Part shown: positions 1 through 7,478 of the stretch, piece by piece
Numbering within the stretch: position 1 is the stretch's first letter
How the letters are laid out: each line of letters begins with the position of its first letter
Source: Microtetraspora malaysiensis
Lineage (GTDB): Bacteria; Actinomycetota; Actinomycetes; Streptosporangiales; Streptosporangiaceae
NCBI RefSeq assembly: GCF_001528665.1
Contig: NZ_BBYJ01000008.1
Location: forward strand, 248,001 to 312,000
Length of the DNA: 64,000 nucleotides
Direction: 5' to 3'
Notes under the pieces: generated by a model
What the model was told of the DNA's origin: nothing
Seen by the model: only the letters and a program-made list of their open reading frames with translations
Database searches by the model: none
Position numbers and translations under genes: made by a program

Positions 1-69
1 CTCATCAAGGTAGTCACCTGTCTCCACCCGTGCGCGCACCGCTTCGAACACCAAATCGTCGTTGATCAT
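1..69 (-). CDS. Partial CDS, N-terminus only, runs off the left edge
   Basis: An open frame begins with ATG at 69 and reads to the window edge without a stop, giving 23 residues (MINDDLVFEAVRARV...). The residues look coding: acidic and hydrophobic positions alternate as in a helix. I see no convincing Shine-Dalgarno sequence in front of it. The product cannot be named from this much sequence. Between this start and the next gene at 345 (70-344) I see no gene, only the promoter elements of the 345 gene. Confidence 0.35.
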   Translation of the reverse strand, partial: MINDDLVFEAVRARVETGDYLDE

Positions 70-316
70 GCGGCAATGATGCCCGAGAGAACTGACACTT
101 CTAGGTTTGCCTGCCAGCGGCGCCTCCGGCACCCAGCCGCGTGATCATTCCCCGTCGATCAGGCTGGCCATGGCGCTTCGGGCGGTCCTCATCCACATGG
201 ATGATCGACATCAAACCGGCCCTGAAGATCGCGGAATGCACCCTAGCCGTGGCGACAGGCCAGAGGCGGCCGCCGCGGGTCGATCTCGACGATGCCGAAT
301 AGGCGCACTGATCATG

Positions 317-349
317 GTTAGCCAAATGGTGTACTGTTAGCCATATGGT
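317..349 (+). promoter_or_regulatory. Tandem 14-bp direct repeat overlapping the start of the ArsR-type gene; probable autoregulatory operator of a leaderless promoter
   Basis: GTTAGCCAAATGGT (317-330) and GTTAGCCATATGGT (336-349) differ at one base and are offset by 19 bp. The start codon at 345 lies inside the second copy. No ribosome-binding site precedes the ATG. A TAnnnT hexamer (TACTGT, 332-337) sits where a -10 box would lie if transcription started at the ATG. The gene behind it encodes an ArsR-type repressor, so self-repression by binding both repeats is the simplest reading (inference). Confidence 0.55.
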
Positions 350-1106
350 GAACGATCCGTTCCGGGCCGTGGCCCACCCGATCCGGCGCAGGATGATCGA
401 ACGTCTGGGCAACGGCCCCGCGACGGTCGGCGAAGTGACCTCAGACCTGGGCGTCTCCAAACCGACGATCACCAAGCACCTGAAGATCCTCGAAGAAGCC
501 GGCATCATCGTCCGCCACGTCGTCGGCCGCACCCACCGGCTGGCGTTGAACCCGGCGGCCCTCATCGACACCGTCAGCTGGGTCGACCGCCAGCGCGCCC
601 TCTGGGAGCGCATGTTCGACACCGTCGAGGAACACCTTGCCAACAAGGAGCAGACCAACGTGACCGACACAGCCATGCCGACCGCCGTCCGCATCGAACG
701 CACCTATCGGGCACCCGCAGACGTCGTGTTCGACGCCTGGACCAACCCCGAAGTAATCAGGAAGTGGTGGCACGCCGGCCCCGACTGGGACACAGCCGAG
801 GCCCAGGTCGACCTCCGAGTCGGCGGACACCTGCGCGTCGTGATGCGCGACACCGAGGGCGTCGAGTACACCGGAACCGCTACGTACACGGTCGTGGAAC
901 GCCCCTCGCGTCTGGGCTGGATCTGGCACGGCGAAGAGGGCGAGGCAGGCACCGGATCGCGGTGCGACCTGGAAATCAGCGAGCGGGACGGCGTCACCCG
1001 CGTGGTCCTCACCCACAGCGGTCTGCCCGATCAACACGCGGCAGCGGAGCTCCGCGAGGGCTGGGGCCTGTGCCTGGACAACCTCGACACGGTCCTCGCC
1101 CGATGA
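345..1106 (+). CDS. ArsR-family HTH regulator fused to an SRPBCC (AHSA1/START-like) domain
   Basis: This 253-residue protein has two domains. Residues 1-100 form an ArsR-type winged helix (HPIRRRMIERL, then a recognition-helix region VSKPTITKHLKIL). Residues 115-253 form an AHSA1-type SRPBCC domain (ERTYRAPADVVFDAWTNPE, then KWW). Stand-alone ArsR and AHSA1 genes are often neighbours in Actinobacteria; here they are one chain. SRPBCC domains bind hydrophobic ligands, so a single-component sensor-repressor is likely (inference). No Cys metal site is visible in the HTH part, which argues against a metal sensor. It overlaps the next gene by 4 nt (ATGA), so the two are translationally coupled. 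Translation probably starts on a leaderless mRNA. Confidence 0.85.
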   Translation: MVNDPFRAVAHPIRRRMIERLGNGPATVGEVTSDLGVSKPTITKHLKILEEAGIIVRHVVGRTHRLALNPAALIDTVSWVDRQRALWERMFDTVEEHLANKEQTNVTDTAMPTAVRIERTYRAPADVVFDAWTNPEVIRKWWHAGPDWDTAEAQVDLRVGGHLRVVMRDTEGVEYTGTATYTVVERPSRLGWIWHGEEGEAGTGSRCDLEISERDGVTRVVLTHSGLPDQHAAAELREGWGLCLDNLDTVLAR

Positions 1107-1612
1107 CGCGCCTCGACGGCCCGATGGCCTTGCCTCAGGGCGATGTCCGCCTGCTGGAAACCGACGTGGCCCAACGGCTGCTCCACTCCACCGAGCTGGC
1201 CCGCGTCGCCTACGTGGCCAAGGACGGAACGCCACGGGTGTTCCCCATGCTGTTCCACTGGAACGGAAGCGAGGTCGTGCTCTCCACGTTCGGAGGCTCC
1301 AAGGTCAACGCGCTACGGGTCCGACCCGACATCGCCATCACGATCGACGCGGCCACCACTCCACCCTCAGTCCTCCTCATCCGAGGCAAAGCCGAAGTCA
1401 CCGACGTCGAGGGCATCGTCGAAGAATACGCAGCCGCCCAGCGCCGCTATGGCGGCGAGGAACAAGCAGCGGCGAACATCGCCGCGGTTGACCGGCCCGG
1501 CGTCAGAATGGTGCGCATCGCCGTCCGGCCGACATGGGTCGGCGTCCTGGACTTCGTCACCCGCTTCCCGGGTGGCACGACCCCCGAGGAGTTCGCTCAG
1601 CGAGGTCAATGA
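1103..1612 (+). CDS. Pyridoxamine 5'-phosphate oxidase-family (split beta-barrel) flavin/F420-binding protein
   Basis: A 169-residue protein with the small split-barrel fold of PPOX-class proteins. The N-terminal strand pair (LARVAYVAKDGTPRVFPMLFHW) is followed by the segment VLSTFGGSKVNALRVRPDIAITID, where flavin or F420 phosphate contacts usually lie, and the C-terminus has VRMVRIAVRPTWVGVLDF. The start ATG overlaps the stop of the ArsR-SRPBCC gene (ATGA). This makes a two-gene operon in which the oxidoreductase-like protein is probably the regulated product. The substrate cannot be told from sequence; F420 or FMN binding is inferred from the family. The gene ends about 40 bp before intron debris. 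Confidence 0.8.
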   Translation: MTRLDGPMALPQGDVRLLETDVAQRLLHSTELARVAYVAKDGTPRVFPMLFHWNGSEVVLSTFGGSKVNALRVRPDIAITIDAATTPPSVLLIRGKAEVTDVEGIVEEYAAAQRRYGGEEQAAANIAAVDRPGVRMVRIAVRPTWVGVLDFVTRFPGGTTPEEFAQRGQ

Positions 1613-1654
1613 GCAGGCCAACCGGCCATCGCCGATATCCCTGGCGAAGGACAA

Positions 1655-1732
1655 GAGCTGTATGACGGAGACTGTCACGCACGGTTCTGTGGGAGCCCGG
1701 GGGTGAGGTCCCCCCGGGCGACCCCCGGCTAC
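1655..1732 (+). mobile_element. 3' end of a group II intron (domains V and VI), orphaned remnant
   Basis: Positions 1655-1687 read as a group II intron domain V. The outer strands GAGCTGT and ACGGTTC pair throughout (allowing G-U), followed by a two-base bulge and an inner GAC/GTC stem. Domain VI follows at 1688-1732: a long GC hairpin built from AGCCCGGGGG and CCCCCGGGC, a CGACCC segment offering a branch-point A, and a CTAC end matching the usual AY 3' terminus. No reverse transcriptase frame lies upstream; the PPOX gene ends at 1612. Domain V is normally 34 nt but I count 33 here, which suggests a lost base and a dead element. Confidence 0.7.
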
Positions 1733-1835
1733 CAGTCGGGACGGCTGCTGGCTCGATCACTCCGATCAGCGGGTGACGGGAACGCCCACTATCGGATCGC
1801 GGAGGACGCAGACGTGATTTTGGAGGCCTGTGCCG

Positions 1836-2276
1836 GTGAGGATACTTTCTGTGCTGGCGGGGGTCGTGTTTCTGCTGGCCGGAATAAACGGCTGCATGAG
1901 CGAAGGCGTCGATAACGAAGCCAAGCTTTGTCTTGACCGCGCCAATCGAGAGAACGCGCTGTTCCGCCACGCCATCAGCGCCGTGCTCCCCGCGGATCAG
2001 GTCCTCTCCATCGACGAGTTCAACGGTTGCGATTCAGCGAACAACGGAGCCTGGTTGAAAGTCCGGTTGGCTCCCAAGCTGGGCGAGCAGGACGTTTGGA
2101 AGAGATTTCAAAAGGCGGGATGGTCGGCCGGCGGCGCAGTCGACTCTGATCTACGCAAGCAGGTAGGCCGACGGATCATAGGAGTGCTGATCGCCGCGGG
2201 GCGAGAGCCGGGTATGACAGTCGAGGTCACGGCGGACGATTCCTGTTGGGATGACAATGGCTACAGATGTGACTGA
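1836..2276 (+). CDS. Small putative lipoprotein, unknown function
   Basis: About 146 residues. The N-terminus (MRILSVLAGVVFLLAGINGC) is a hydrophobic signal ending in a Cys about residue 20, resembling a lipobox, although the Asn two before Cys is atypical. The mature part contains several Cys (KLCLDRA, NGCDSA, DDSCWDD, YRCD), possibly paired as disulfides. GTG at 1836 is chosen because GGAGG (1822-1826) lies 9 nt upstream; an in-frame GTG at 1830 would leave only 3 nt. I do not recognise the family. It lies immediately downstream of the intron remnant, so its original promoter context may have been disrupted. Confidence 0.65.
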   Translation: MRILSVLAGVVFLLAGINGCMSEGVDNEAKLCLDRANRENALFRHAISAVLPADQVLSIDEFNGCDSANNGAWLKVRLAPKLGEQDVWKRFQKAGWSAGGAVDSDLRKQVGRRIIGVLIAAGREPGMTVEVTADDSCWDDNGYRCD

Positions 2277-2453
2277 GAGATAGTTGTACAGCAGTGGAGT
2301 GGCAACACCGCCTTCTCGTGACCACACGCACCGGTCCCCACCTGCCTCTTGAGCAGGACGCCGGGACGTCTGTGTCGTGACCGGCTTCCGTTCGCAAGCA
2401 GAAAGTCAGGGGTTGGGGCATCATCCCCGGTGAAACGAGCGAACCGTCTACGG

Positions 2454-2618
2454 CTAGCCCGGGAGGAACATCGGCCCATCGCCCCACAGCGCATCCCACA
2501 GCAGTGCCAGCGCCAAGAAAACGCCTGCTCCGATTGCGGCACCCAGCAGGAGAGTCACCACGACCAGCTTCACCAGCGCGCGCGGAGAGCGCCGGGCTGG
2601 TCGCCGGGGAAGCGTCAT
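2454..2618 (-). CDS. 54-residue single-pass membrane protein
   Basis: ATG at 2618 opens a 54-codon frame: a basic N-terminus (MTLPRRPARRSPRALVK), one strongly hydrophobic stretch (about residues 16-41), then a short acidic/aromatic tail (WDALWGDGPMFLPG). AAGGA lies 8 nt upstream, a good ribosome-binding site. The positive-inside pattern predicts the N-terminus in the cytoplasm. Function is unknown. It lies downstream of the recombinase scrap on the same strand, so it may be cargo or a neighbour of a lost element. The surrounding stretch 2277-2453 shows no other gene. Confidence 0.5.
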   Translation of the reverse strand: MTLPRRPARRSPRALVKLVVVTLLLGAAIGAGVFLALALLWDALWGDGPMFLPG

Positions 2619-2633
2619 AGCAATGATCCTTCG

Positions 2634-2888
2634 TCACCAGTCCCGACTGGTCAAGGTCGTTCTAGGAGAGGCCCGGAGGCACATTAGGGGTACGCGGCCG
2701 CGGAAAGGATTGACAAACGACGGCATCGCCAGCGCCGCAGCGATCAGGGTTTCGGTCGTACCTCTGCCGAGGTCTTCATCGTCCGGGAACAGGTGGATGT
2801 ATGTGTCCATCGTCTCGGCGACCCTGTGGGTCTCCGGCAGTTCGAGTGACGGGTGGCCTGGAAGTCGCGCGGTCTTGTCGGAGCTCAA
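2634..2888 (-). pseudogene. C-terminal remnant of a tyrosine recombinase (phage-type integrase)
   Basis: The 84-codon frame contains VAETMDTYIHLFPDDEDLGRG, the region holding the catalytic Tyr and following helix typical of actinobacterial integrases, and then a tail of the kind that ends these proteins. The upstream catalytic domain (Arg-His-Arg residues) is absent: the exporter gene begins its stop at 2895, only 6 bp beyond. The frame has no good start signal. This is best read as the scar left when an integrative element decayed. With the intron piece 1 kb away it marks 1.6-2.9 kb as an old insertion hotspot. Confidence 0.6.
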
Positions 2889-2894
2889 TCGGGG

Positions 2895-4142
2895 TCAGGC
2901 GGCCACTACCTCTGGCTGCTCGTCTGCGTGGGCTATTCGGGTCAGTTCACGCCACAGCAGGACGACGAAGGCCGCTGATCCCACGAAGGCGAACCAGAAG
3001 GGCGCCGTTACGCCATGATGCTCGGCGAGCGTGCCGCCGATGGCTGAGCCCGCGACGAGGCCACCGTAAGTCGCAATCATGTTGACGCTCCCCACGCGCC
3101 CCTGAAGCTCGGAGGGGACGGCTCGTTGCCTGACCGTGATGGATGTGGTGCCCCAGATGAACGCGTGGGCGCCGAAGACGAAAAAGATCGCGGAAGCCAG
3201 CCACGGGGACGTCGTCATGGCCAGGGCGAGGTGGGTGAGCGTTTCGATCACGAGCCCGATGCGCATGATGTTGCCCAGGCTCACCCGCTGGGTGATCCAC
3301 CCGTACAGGGCGGTCCCGAGGAGGCCACCGACGGCCGAGACGGTGGTGAGCAGGCCGAACCCGACGGGGCCCATGCCAAGCCGCTTGCTGGCGTAAAGGA
3401 CGAGGACCGCCCAGGCCGCTCCGAAGGTGATGTTGAAGATCAGGATGGTCAGGACGAGGGTTCGCACGGCCGCGTGGCGCAGTGTCCAGCGGAAGCCTTC
3501 TGCTATGTCCTGCCAGAGGTTGCCTGCGCTGCCGGTGGCGCGACCGTGTGCGGGCAGCGCGATGCGTGACACAAAGATCACGCCCAGGGCGACAAGGACG
3601 GCCTGAGCCAGGAATGGCCAAGTCGTGCCTGCCGCGAAAAGGGCTGCCCCGATTGACGGGCCGACCAACTGATTGAGAGTGATGAAGCCGGCCTGCAATC
3701 GGGAATTGGCGAGCGCGAGGTCGTCGCGGGCGACAAGCATCGGCAGGACCGTCGCCGCGGTGTTGTCGGCGAAGACCTCGGCGGTGGCGAGCAGGCTTAG
3801 GGCCAGCAGCGCCCCGGTAATGGAGAGAGTGTCAGTGAGCAGCGTGATGACCAGGACGCCCACTATCACGGTGCGGGCCAGGTTCGCGACGACCATGATC
3901 ATGCGGCGATCGAGACGGTCGGAGAGGGCACCGGCATAGAGGCCGAACACGAGCGGTGGCGTCCAGCGCAGCAGAGCGGCGAGCGAGATCAGGAAGGGGT
4001 TGTCGGTCAGTGATGCCACCAGCAAGGGACCGGCAGCGATCGCGATGCCGTCGCCGAGGTTGGTTGCCCACGACGACGCCAGCAGCCGACGGTAACCGGC
4101 GCCGAGTCGCGTAGGGGCGATGGTCTCAACAAGTCGGCTCAC
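2895..4142 (-). CDS. MFS exporter (EntS/MFS_3-like, DHA3 type)
   Basis: A 415-residue integral membrane protein with about 12 hydrophobic segments. After helix 2 it carries the MFS loop motif G-x-x-x-D-R-x-x-R-R (GALSDRLDRR). The N-terminus (GAGYRRLLASSWATNLGDGI) is typical of the EntS-like MFS_3 family, which exports siderophores, macrolides or other small molecules by proton antiport. The start is GTG at 4142. No Shine-Dalgarno sequence precedes it, but a TAnnnT element (TAACCT) lies just upstream, so a very short leader is possible. The substrate is not deducible. The 130 bp before the SDR gene stop show nothing else. Confidence 0.85.
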   Translation of the reverse strand: MSRLVETIAPTRLGAGYRRLLASSWATNLGDGIAIAAGPLLVASLTDNPFLISLAALLRWTPPLVFGLYAGALSDRLDRRMIMVVANLARTVIVGVLVITLLTDTLSITGALLALSLLATAEVFADNTAATVLPMLVARDDLALANSRLQAGFITLNQLVGPSIGAALFAAGTTWPFLAQAVLVALGVIFVSRIALPAHGRATGSAGNLWQDIAEGFRWTLRHAAVRTLVLTILIFNITFGAAWAVLVLYASKRLGMGPVGFGLLTTVSAVGGLLGTALYGWITQRVSLGNIMRIGLVIETLTHLALAMTTSPWLASAIFFVFGAHAFIWGTTSITVRQRAVPSELQGRVGSVNMIATYGGLVAGSAIGGTLAEHHGVTAPFWFAFVGSAAFVVLLWRELTRIAHADEQPEVVAA

Positions 4143-4272
4143 AAGGAGGGCAGGTTACATGTGTCGATCATGCGTGTCACGCGGATATCGACCGGTCCGC
4201 CCGGTCCGCCGCTGATGCCGAAGACCGGGAAGTACCGGCTGCGTTTCGACCGAGTGAGGTAGTCGCTGAGCC

Positions 4273-4992
4273 TCAGAGAAGGCCGCCGTCCGCGAGGATG
4301 GCCTGCCCGGTGATCCACCGGGCGGCGTCGGAGGCGAGGAAAGCGACCACGTCGGCGATGTCGTCCGGCTCGCCGAGACGGCCCAGCGCGGTCCGGGCCG
4401 CGAACTCCTCTTCGCTCCCGGCCAGCATGTCGGTGCGGGTGGCACCGGGCAGCACGCTGTTGACGGTGATCTGCCGCGGGGCCAGTTCACGCGCCGCGGA
4501 GCGGACCAGTTGTTCCCCGGCCGCCTTGCTCGCCGCGTAGATCCCTCCTCCGGGGCCGGGCCGCACGGTCGCGCCGCTGGAGATGACGATGATCCGCCCG
4601 CCGTCGGTCAACCTGTTCGCCGCTTCGCGCAACGCCAGGAAGGTCGCGCGGGTGTTGGTGGCGAACACGGTGTCGAAGTCCTCGTCGGTGGCCTGCCCGA
4701 TCGGCGCGGCGCGCCAGATGCCGGCGTTGCTGACCAGGACATCCAGCCGGCCGAAGTGCTCCTCGGCGGCGTCGAACAGGCTCCGCAGCTGGTCCGTATC
4801 GGCGACGTCGGCCTGCACCGCGACGGCCTGCCCGCCGCCCGTGGTGATCCGGGAGACGACCGTGCCGGCGGCCTCCCGGTTGGTGCGGTAGTTGATCAGC
4901 ACGCGATCGCCGCCGGCGGCCAGCCGTATGGCGATCGCCGCTCCGATGCCGCGGGAGCTCCCCGTGACCAGCGCTGCCCTCTGCCGTGCCAT
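4273..4992 (-). CDS. Short-chain dehydrogenase/reductase (SDR)
   Basis: A 239-residue classical SDR, close to the family's usual 250. The NAD(P)-binding TGSSRGIG motif is at residues 10-17, the NAG motif follows after LVSN, and the catalytic Y152-x-x-x-K156 pair is present with the upstream Ser (VISSG). NYRT after the second strand (ending at Arg rather than an acidic residue) suggests NADPH preference, by analogy. A strong AAGGAGGGG sits ahead of the ATG. Resembles FabG-like and glucose-dehydrogenase-like SDRs; the substrate is unknown. The next upstream gene, an alpha/beta hydrolase on the same strand, is 114 bp away. Confidence 0.9.
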   Translation of the reverse strand: MARQRAALVTGSSRGIGAAIAIRLAAGGDRVLINYRTNREAAGTVVSRITTGGGQAVAVQADVADTDQLRSLFDAAEEHFGRLDVLVSNAGIWRAAPIGQATDEDFDTVFATNTRATFLALREAANRLTDGGRIIVISSGATVRPGPGGGIYAASKAAGEQLVRSAARELAPRQITVNSVLPGATRTDMLAGSEEEFAARTALGRLGEPDDIADVVAFLASDAARWITGQAILADGGLL

Positions 4993-5106
4993 CGCCCCTC
5001 CTTCGCTGGGAAGGGTCCTTCATTTGGAAGGGTAACGTCCGCCGTGAAGACCGCGGGTGCCGGGTGCCGTGCGGCCCGCTGTACGCACCGGGTTCGGCGC
5101 GCCGGG

Positions 5107-5820
5107 TCAGCGGGACGGCGACGGGAGCGGTTTCGCCTGCTCGAAGAATGTCAGGACCGCCTCCGAGAACGCGTGCGGCTCGGCGGCGTGGACGAGGTGC
5201 CCGGCCGGGATGGTCATCGTTCGGCTGTCCGGGATGCGCCGGGCCAGCTCGGCGACCCGTTCCTGCGGTATGTGGCTCGCGGGGCCGCCCGCGATGACGA
5301 GGACCGGCGCGGTGATCCGGCCGAGCCGGTCCATCCAGGCGGGGTCGGGGTCGTCGATCTGTTTCCTGACGGCCAGCACCATCTCCCAGTCGTACGGCAG
5401 GTCGCCGTCCGGCCGAGTGGGGACGACGCGCTCGCGGGGGAGCGGCGCCGGGACGTCCTCCAGGACCAGTCGGCTCACCCGTTCCGGATGATCCCCGGCC
5501 AGCAGGTAGGCGACGAGACCTCCCAGGGAGTGCCCGATCAGATCCACCCGGTCGAGCGCGAGCGCGTCCAGGAAGCCGAGCACGTCGGCGCGCATCAACT
5601 CCAGCGAGTAGTCGCCGGGCCGGCCGCTTTCTCCGTGGCCGCGCAGGTCGAGCGCGTACACCCGCCACCTGCCGGCGAAAGCGGGGATGACGACGTCCCA
5701 ATCGGCGGCGCACTCACCCAGCGCGTGCACGAGCACGAGCGGCGGGGCGTCGCGCGGACCACACGCCCGGTAGGCCAGCCGGATTCCCCCAATGGTGGCG
5801 AAGTGATCGGTAATGTCCAT
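5107..5820 (-). CDS. Alpha/beta-fold hydrolase
   Basis: A 237-residue alpha/beta hydrolase. The nucleophile elbow GHSLGG places the catalytic Ser at S98. The oxyanion segment LVLVHALGE lies near residue 28, the acid is probably in the LVIAGG region, and the catalytic His is in the IPAGHLVHAAEP segment. The size and RGHGESG motif match lactonase, esterase or haloperoxidase-like members. There is no ribosome-binding site. Instead a TATCGT hexamer sits 6 nt before the ATG, the geometry of a leaderless -10 promoter. The substrate is unknown. Confidence 0.88.
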   Translation of the reverse strand: MDITDHFATIGGIRLAYRACGPRDAPPLVLVHALGECAADWDVVIPAFAGRWRVYALDLRGHGESGRPGDYSLELMRADVLGFLDALALDRVDLIGHSLGGLVAYLLAGDHPERVSRLVLEDVPAPLPRERVVPTRPDGDLPYDWEMVLAVRKQIDDPDPAWMDRLGRITAPVLVIAGGPASHIPQERVAELARRIPDSRTMTIPAGHLVHAAEPHAFSEAVLTFFEQAKPLPSPSR

Positions 5821-5850
5821 ACGTGGACGATAGCCGCCTCGTTATTCAAG
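5821..5850 (-). promoter_or_regulatory. Probable leaderless promoter of the alpha/beta hydrolase gene
   Basis: Reading the minus strand into the ATG at 5820, TATCGT ends 6 nt upstream, matching a TAnnnT -10 box with transcription starting on the start codon. A CTTGAATAA stretch lies further upstream in otherwise GC-rich DNA. No purine-rich ribosome-binding site is present. The remaining bases to 5978 hold no gene I can see. Confidence 0.35.
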
Positions 5851-5978
5851 AAGGGGAGACGTTCACCACCGGCCGAAGCGGACCCGTCTCGTCTGACGGG
5901 TGGCGTTTCCGGCCCGCTCCAGTTTCCGCCCCGCGCATGTTGCGAACGATCGGATTCCCGGAGCCGGGATCCGTTCGG

Positions 5979-6722
5979 TCAAGTGCTGCTCTGAGACAGC
6001 GTACGGACGGTGCGGGCGAGGTGATGGGACAGCTCGGCGTCAATCCGGTCCGACTCGGCCTCGTCGATCCCGGTGGAGCCCTCCTGCGCGTCGCCTTCTT
6101 CCAGGAGAGCGGCTCGCAGCGCGAGGGGCGGCGCCAGATCCCGCCAGGTTCGCCGTGCCGAGGAGGCCTCCCGCCGGGCGATCACCGCCTCGCGATCGAT
6201 GTCCCCGGACTGCGGTACGGCACGGCGGATCTCGTCGATCGACGCCCCGCGCCGGGCCGCCGACAGCATGGGGGTGAGGCGGCCGTCGGCCATAGTGAGG
6301 GCGTCCAGGTAGCGGCGGACGGCGGGGGTCGACACGGCGCGTGCGGCCACCTGGTCGGCGTAGTAACGGGCAACCTGCGACTGCCCCGCCAGGAGCCGCG
6401 TCAGCGCGAACTCGGCGAGGAACAGCGGCCAGCCCAGCACCGCTCCGGTGATCTTGCCGATGAGCTGGGAGCCTATCCGTTCCCCGGGGAACCAGACGTT
6501 ATCTATGACGGCGTCGCCGGTCGGTCGGTACCGTTCGACGCGCGCGCTCAGCAGGGCATGCCGCCACTCGCCGGCGGTGAGGAGCGCGGACCGCGCCAGC
6601 AGGCCGCGCGCGGGATCGCCGCCGACGTCCTCGGAGAACGCGACGGCCAGCATGCCCGCCCGCTCACGCGGTGTCAGGGTGAGCAGCAGCGGCAGGCCGA
6701 TGACCAGCGTGGGGCGGGCCAC
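5979..6722 (-). CDS. M48-like metallopeptidase homologue with zinc site lost, probably truncated
   Basis: The 247-residue product aligns by eye with the catalytic half of M48-type membrane peptidases: PLLLTLTPRERAGMLAVAFSEDVGGDP stands where those enzymes have a HELGH-x-x-x-GDP segment, and ARYYADQVAAR stands where they have the E-x-x-AD third-ligand motif. Both histidines and the Glu ligand are missing, so it cannot be a normal zinc protease. The only usable start is GTG 6722, yet the family-like sequence (PHLTIGVRSPG...) continues upstream in the same frame to the stop of the preceding gene. An N-terminal piece therefore seems to have been lost. It may be a pseudogene or a non-enzymatic relic. 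Confidence 0.5.
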   Translation of the reverse strand: MARPTLVIGLPLLLTLTPRERAGMLAVAFSEDVGGDPARGLLARSALLTAGEWRHALLSARVERYRPTGDAVIDNVWFPGERIGSQLIGKITGAVLGWPLFLAEFALTRLLAGQSQVARYYADQVAARAVSTPAVRRYLDALTMADGRLTPMLSAARRGASIDEIRRAVPQSGDIDREAVIARREASSARRTWRDLAPPLALRAALLEEGDAQEGSTGIDEAESDRIDAELSHHLARTVRTLSQSST

Positions 6723-6803
6723 GTCGGGCCGGGGCGGTCCGACGGCCGACGGTACGCCCGGAGAACGGACGCCGATCGTGAGATGGGGTTCGGCGGCCGG
6801 CGG

Positions 6804-7418
6804 TTATCGGGTGATCCCGTGCAGCGAGCACACGTGACGCCAGATCGCGTGGTCCAGCTCCCCGGCGCGGTCCTGGAAGGCGGACGTGGTGACCCGGATC
6901 GGGTCGCTGAGGTCGAGGAAGCTGTTGTGGTCGGCGTCGGGGTCCCAGGCGCGGGTCGGGATCTCGATGTGGTCGCTGCGATGCCGCTGGTCCTGGCTGG
7001 TGATCTTCAGTACCTCCGCGCCATCCTGATGCGTCCTCAGGACGACGCACGGCCGCACCTTGGAGCCGGGCCCGTCCTCGAACGGCACGTCCGCCCACCA
7101 GATCTCGCCGGGGTGCTGCGCCGCGCCCGCGTCCGCTCCGTGCGGCCGCCCGCGCGTGGGCTCGCCTCGCCGGGTGGACGGCGTGCCGGTCCGGGACCCG
7201 GGCGCGGGAACGGCACCCCCGCGGCCCGGCGGCCGTCCCCCGCCGCCCGGCCGGCCGCCACGCGGTCCGGACGGGGACCTGCGGGGGCCGGTGGGGCGGC
7301 TCTGCTGACTCCGGCTCTGCTGCTTCCGCCCCTTCCGCCGCGTGGTAGTCGCGAAGCCCCCGCCCAGGAGGACGACGAACACGATGAGAAAGGCGGCGAG
7401 TTGTGGCAGATCCGACAT
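6804..7418 (-). CDS. Membrane-anchored PemK/MazF-fold protein
   Basis: The 204-residue form starting at ATG 7418 has one transmembrane helix (about residues 5-24, LAAFLIVFVVLLGGGFA). A long Arg/Gly/Pro-rich linker (25-100) follows, then a PemK/MazF-like barrel beginning PGEIWWADVPFEDGPGSKVRPCVVL. That opening (G-x-I-W-x-x-x-...-K-x-RP-x-V-V-L) is the family hallmark. No antitoxin gene lies beside it and it is tethered to the membrane, so a classical toxin-antitoxin role is doubtful. Similar anchored forms exist as solitary genes in actinomycetes. An upstream ATG at 7460 would add 14 residues ahead of the helix. The basic linker may contact RNA (inference). Confidence 0.75.
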   Translation of the reverse strand: MSDLPQLAAFLIVFVVLLGGGFATTTRRKGRKQQSRSQQSRPTGPRRSPSGPRGGRPGGGGRPPGRGGAVPAPGSRTGTPSTRRGEPTRGRPHGADAGAAQHPGEIWWADVPFEDGPGSKVRPCVVLRTHQDGAEVLKITSQDQRHRSDHIEIPTRAWDPDADHNSFLDLSDPIRVTTSAFQDRAGELDHAIWRHVCSLHGITR

Positions 7419-7478
7419 GGCCGCCAGCCTAGAGGTGCCTGGAGCCATGGGGGAATCCACTCCGTGATCGGGGTCCGA

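Noticed and set aside
6804-7418. Toxin-antitoxin module
   Set aside because: Only a MazF/PemK-fold domain is present; it is membrane-anchored and no antitoxin gene lies on either side.
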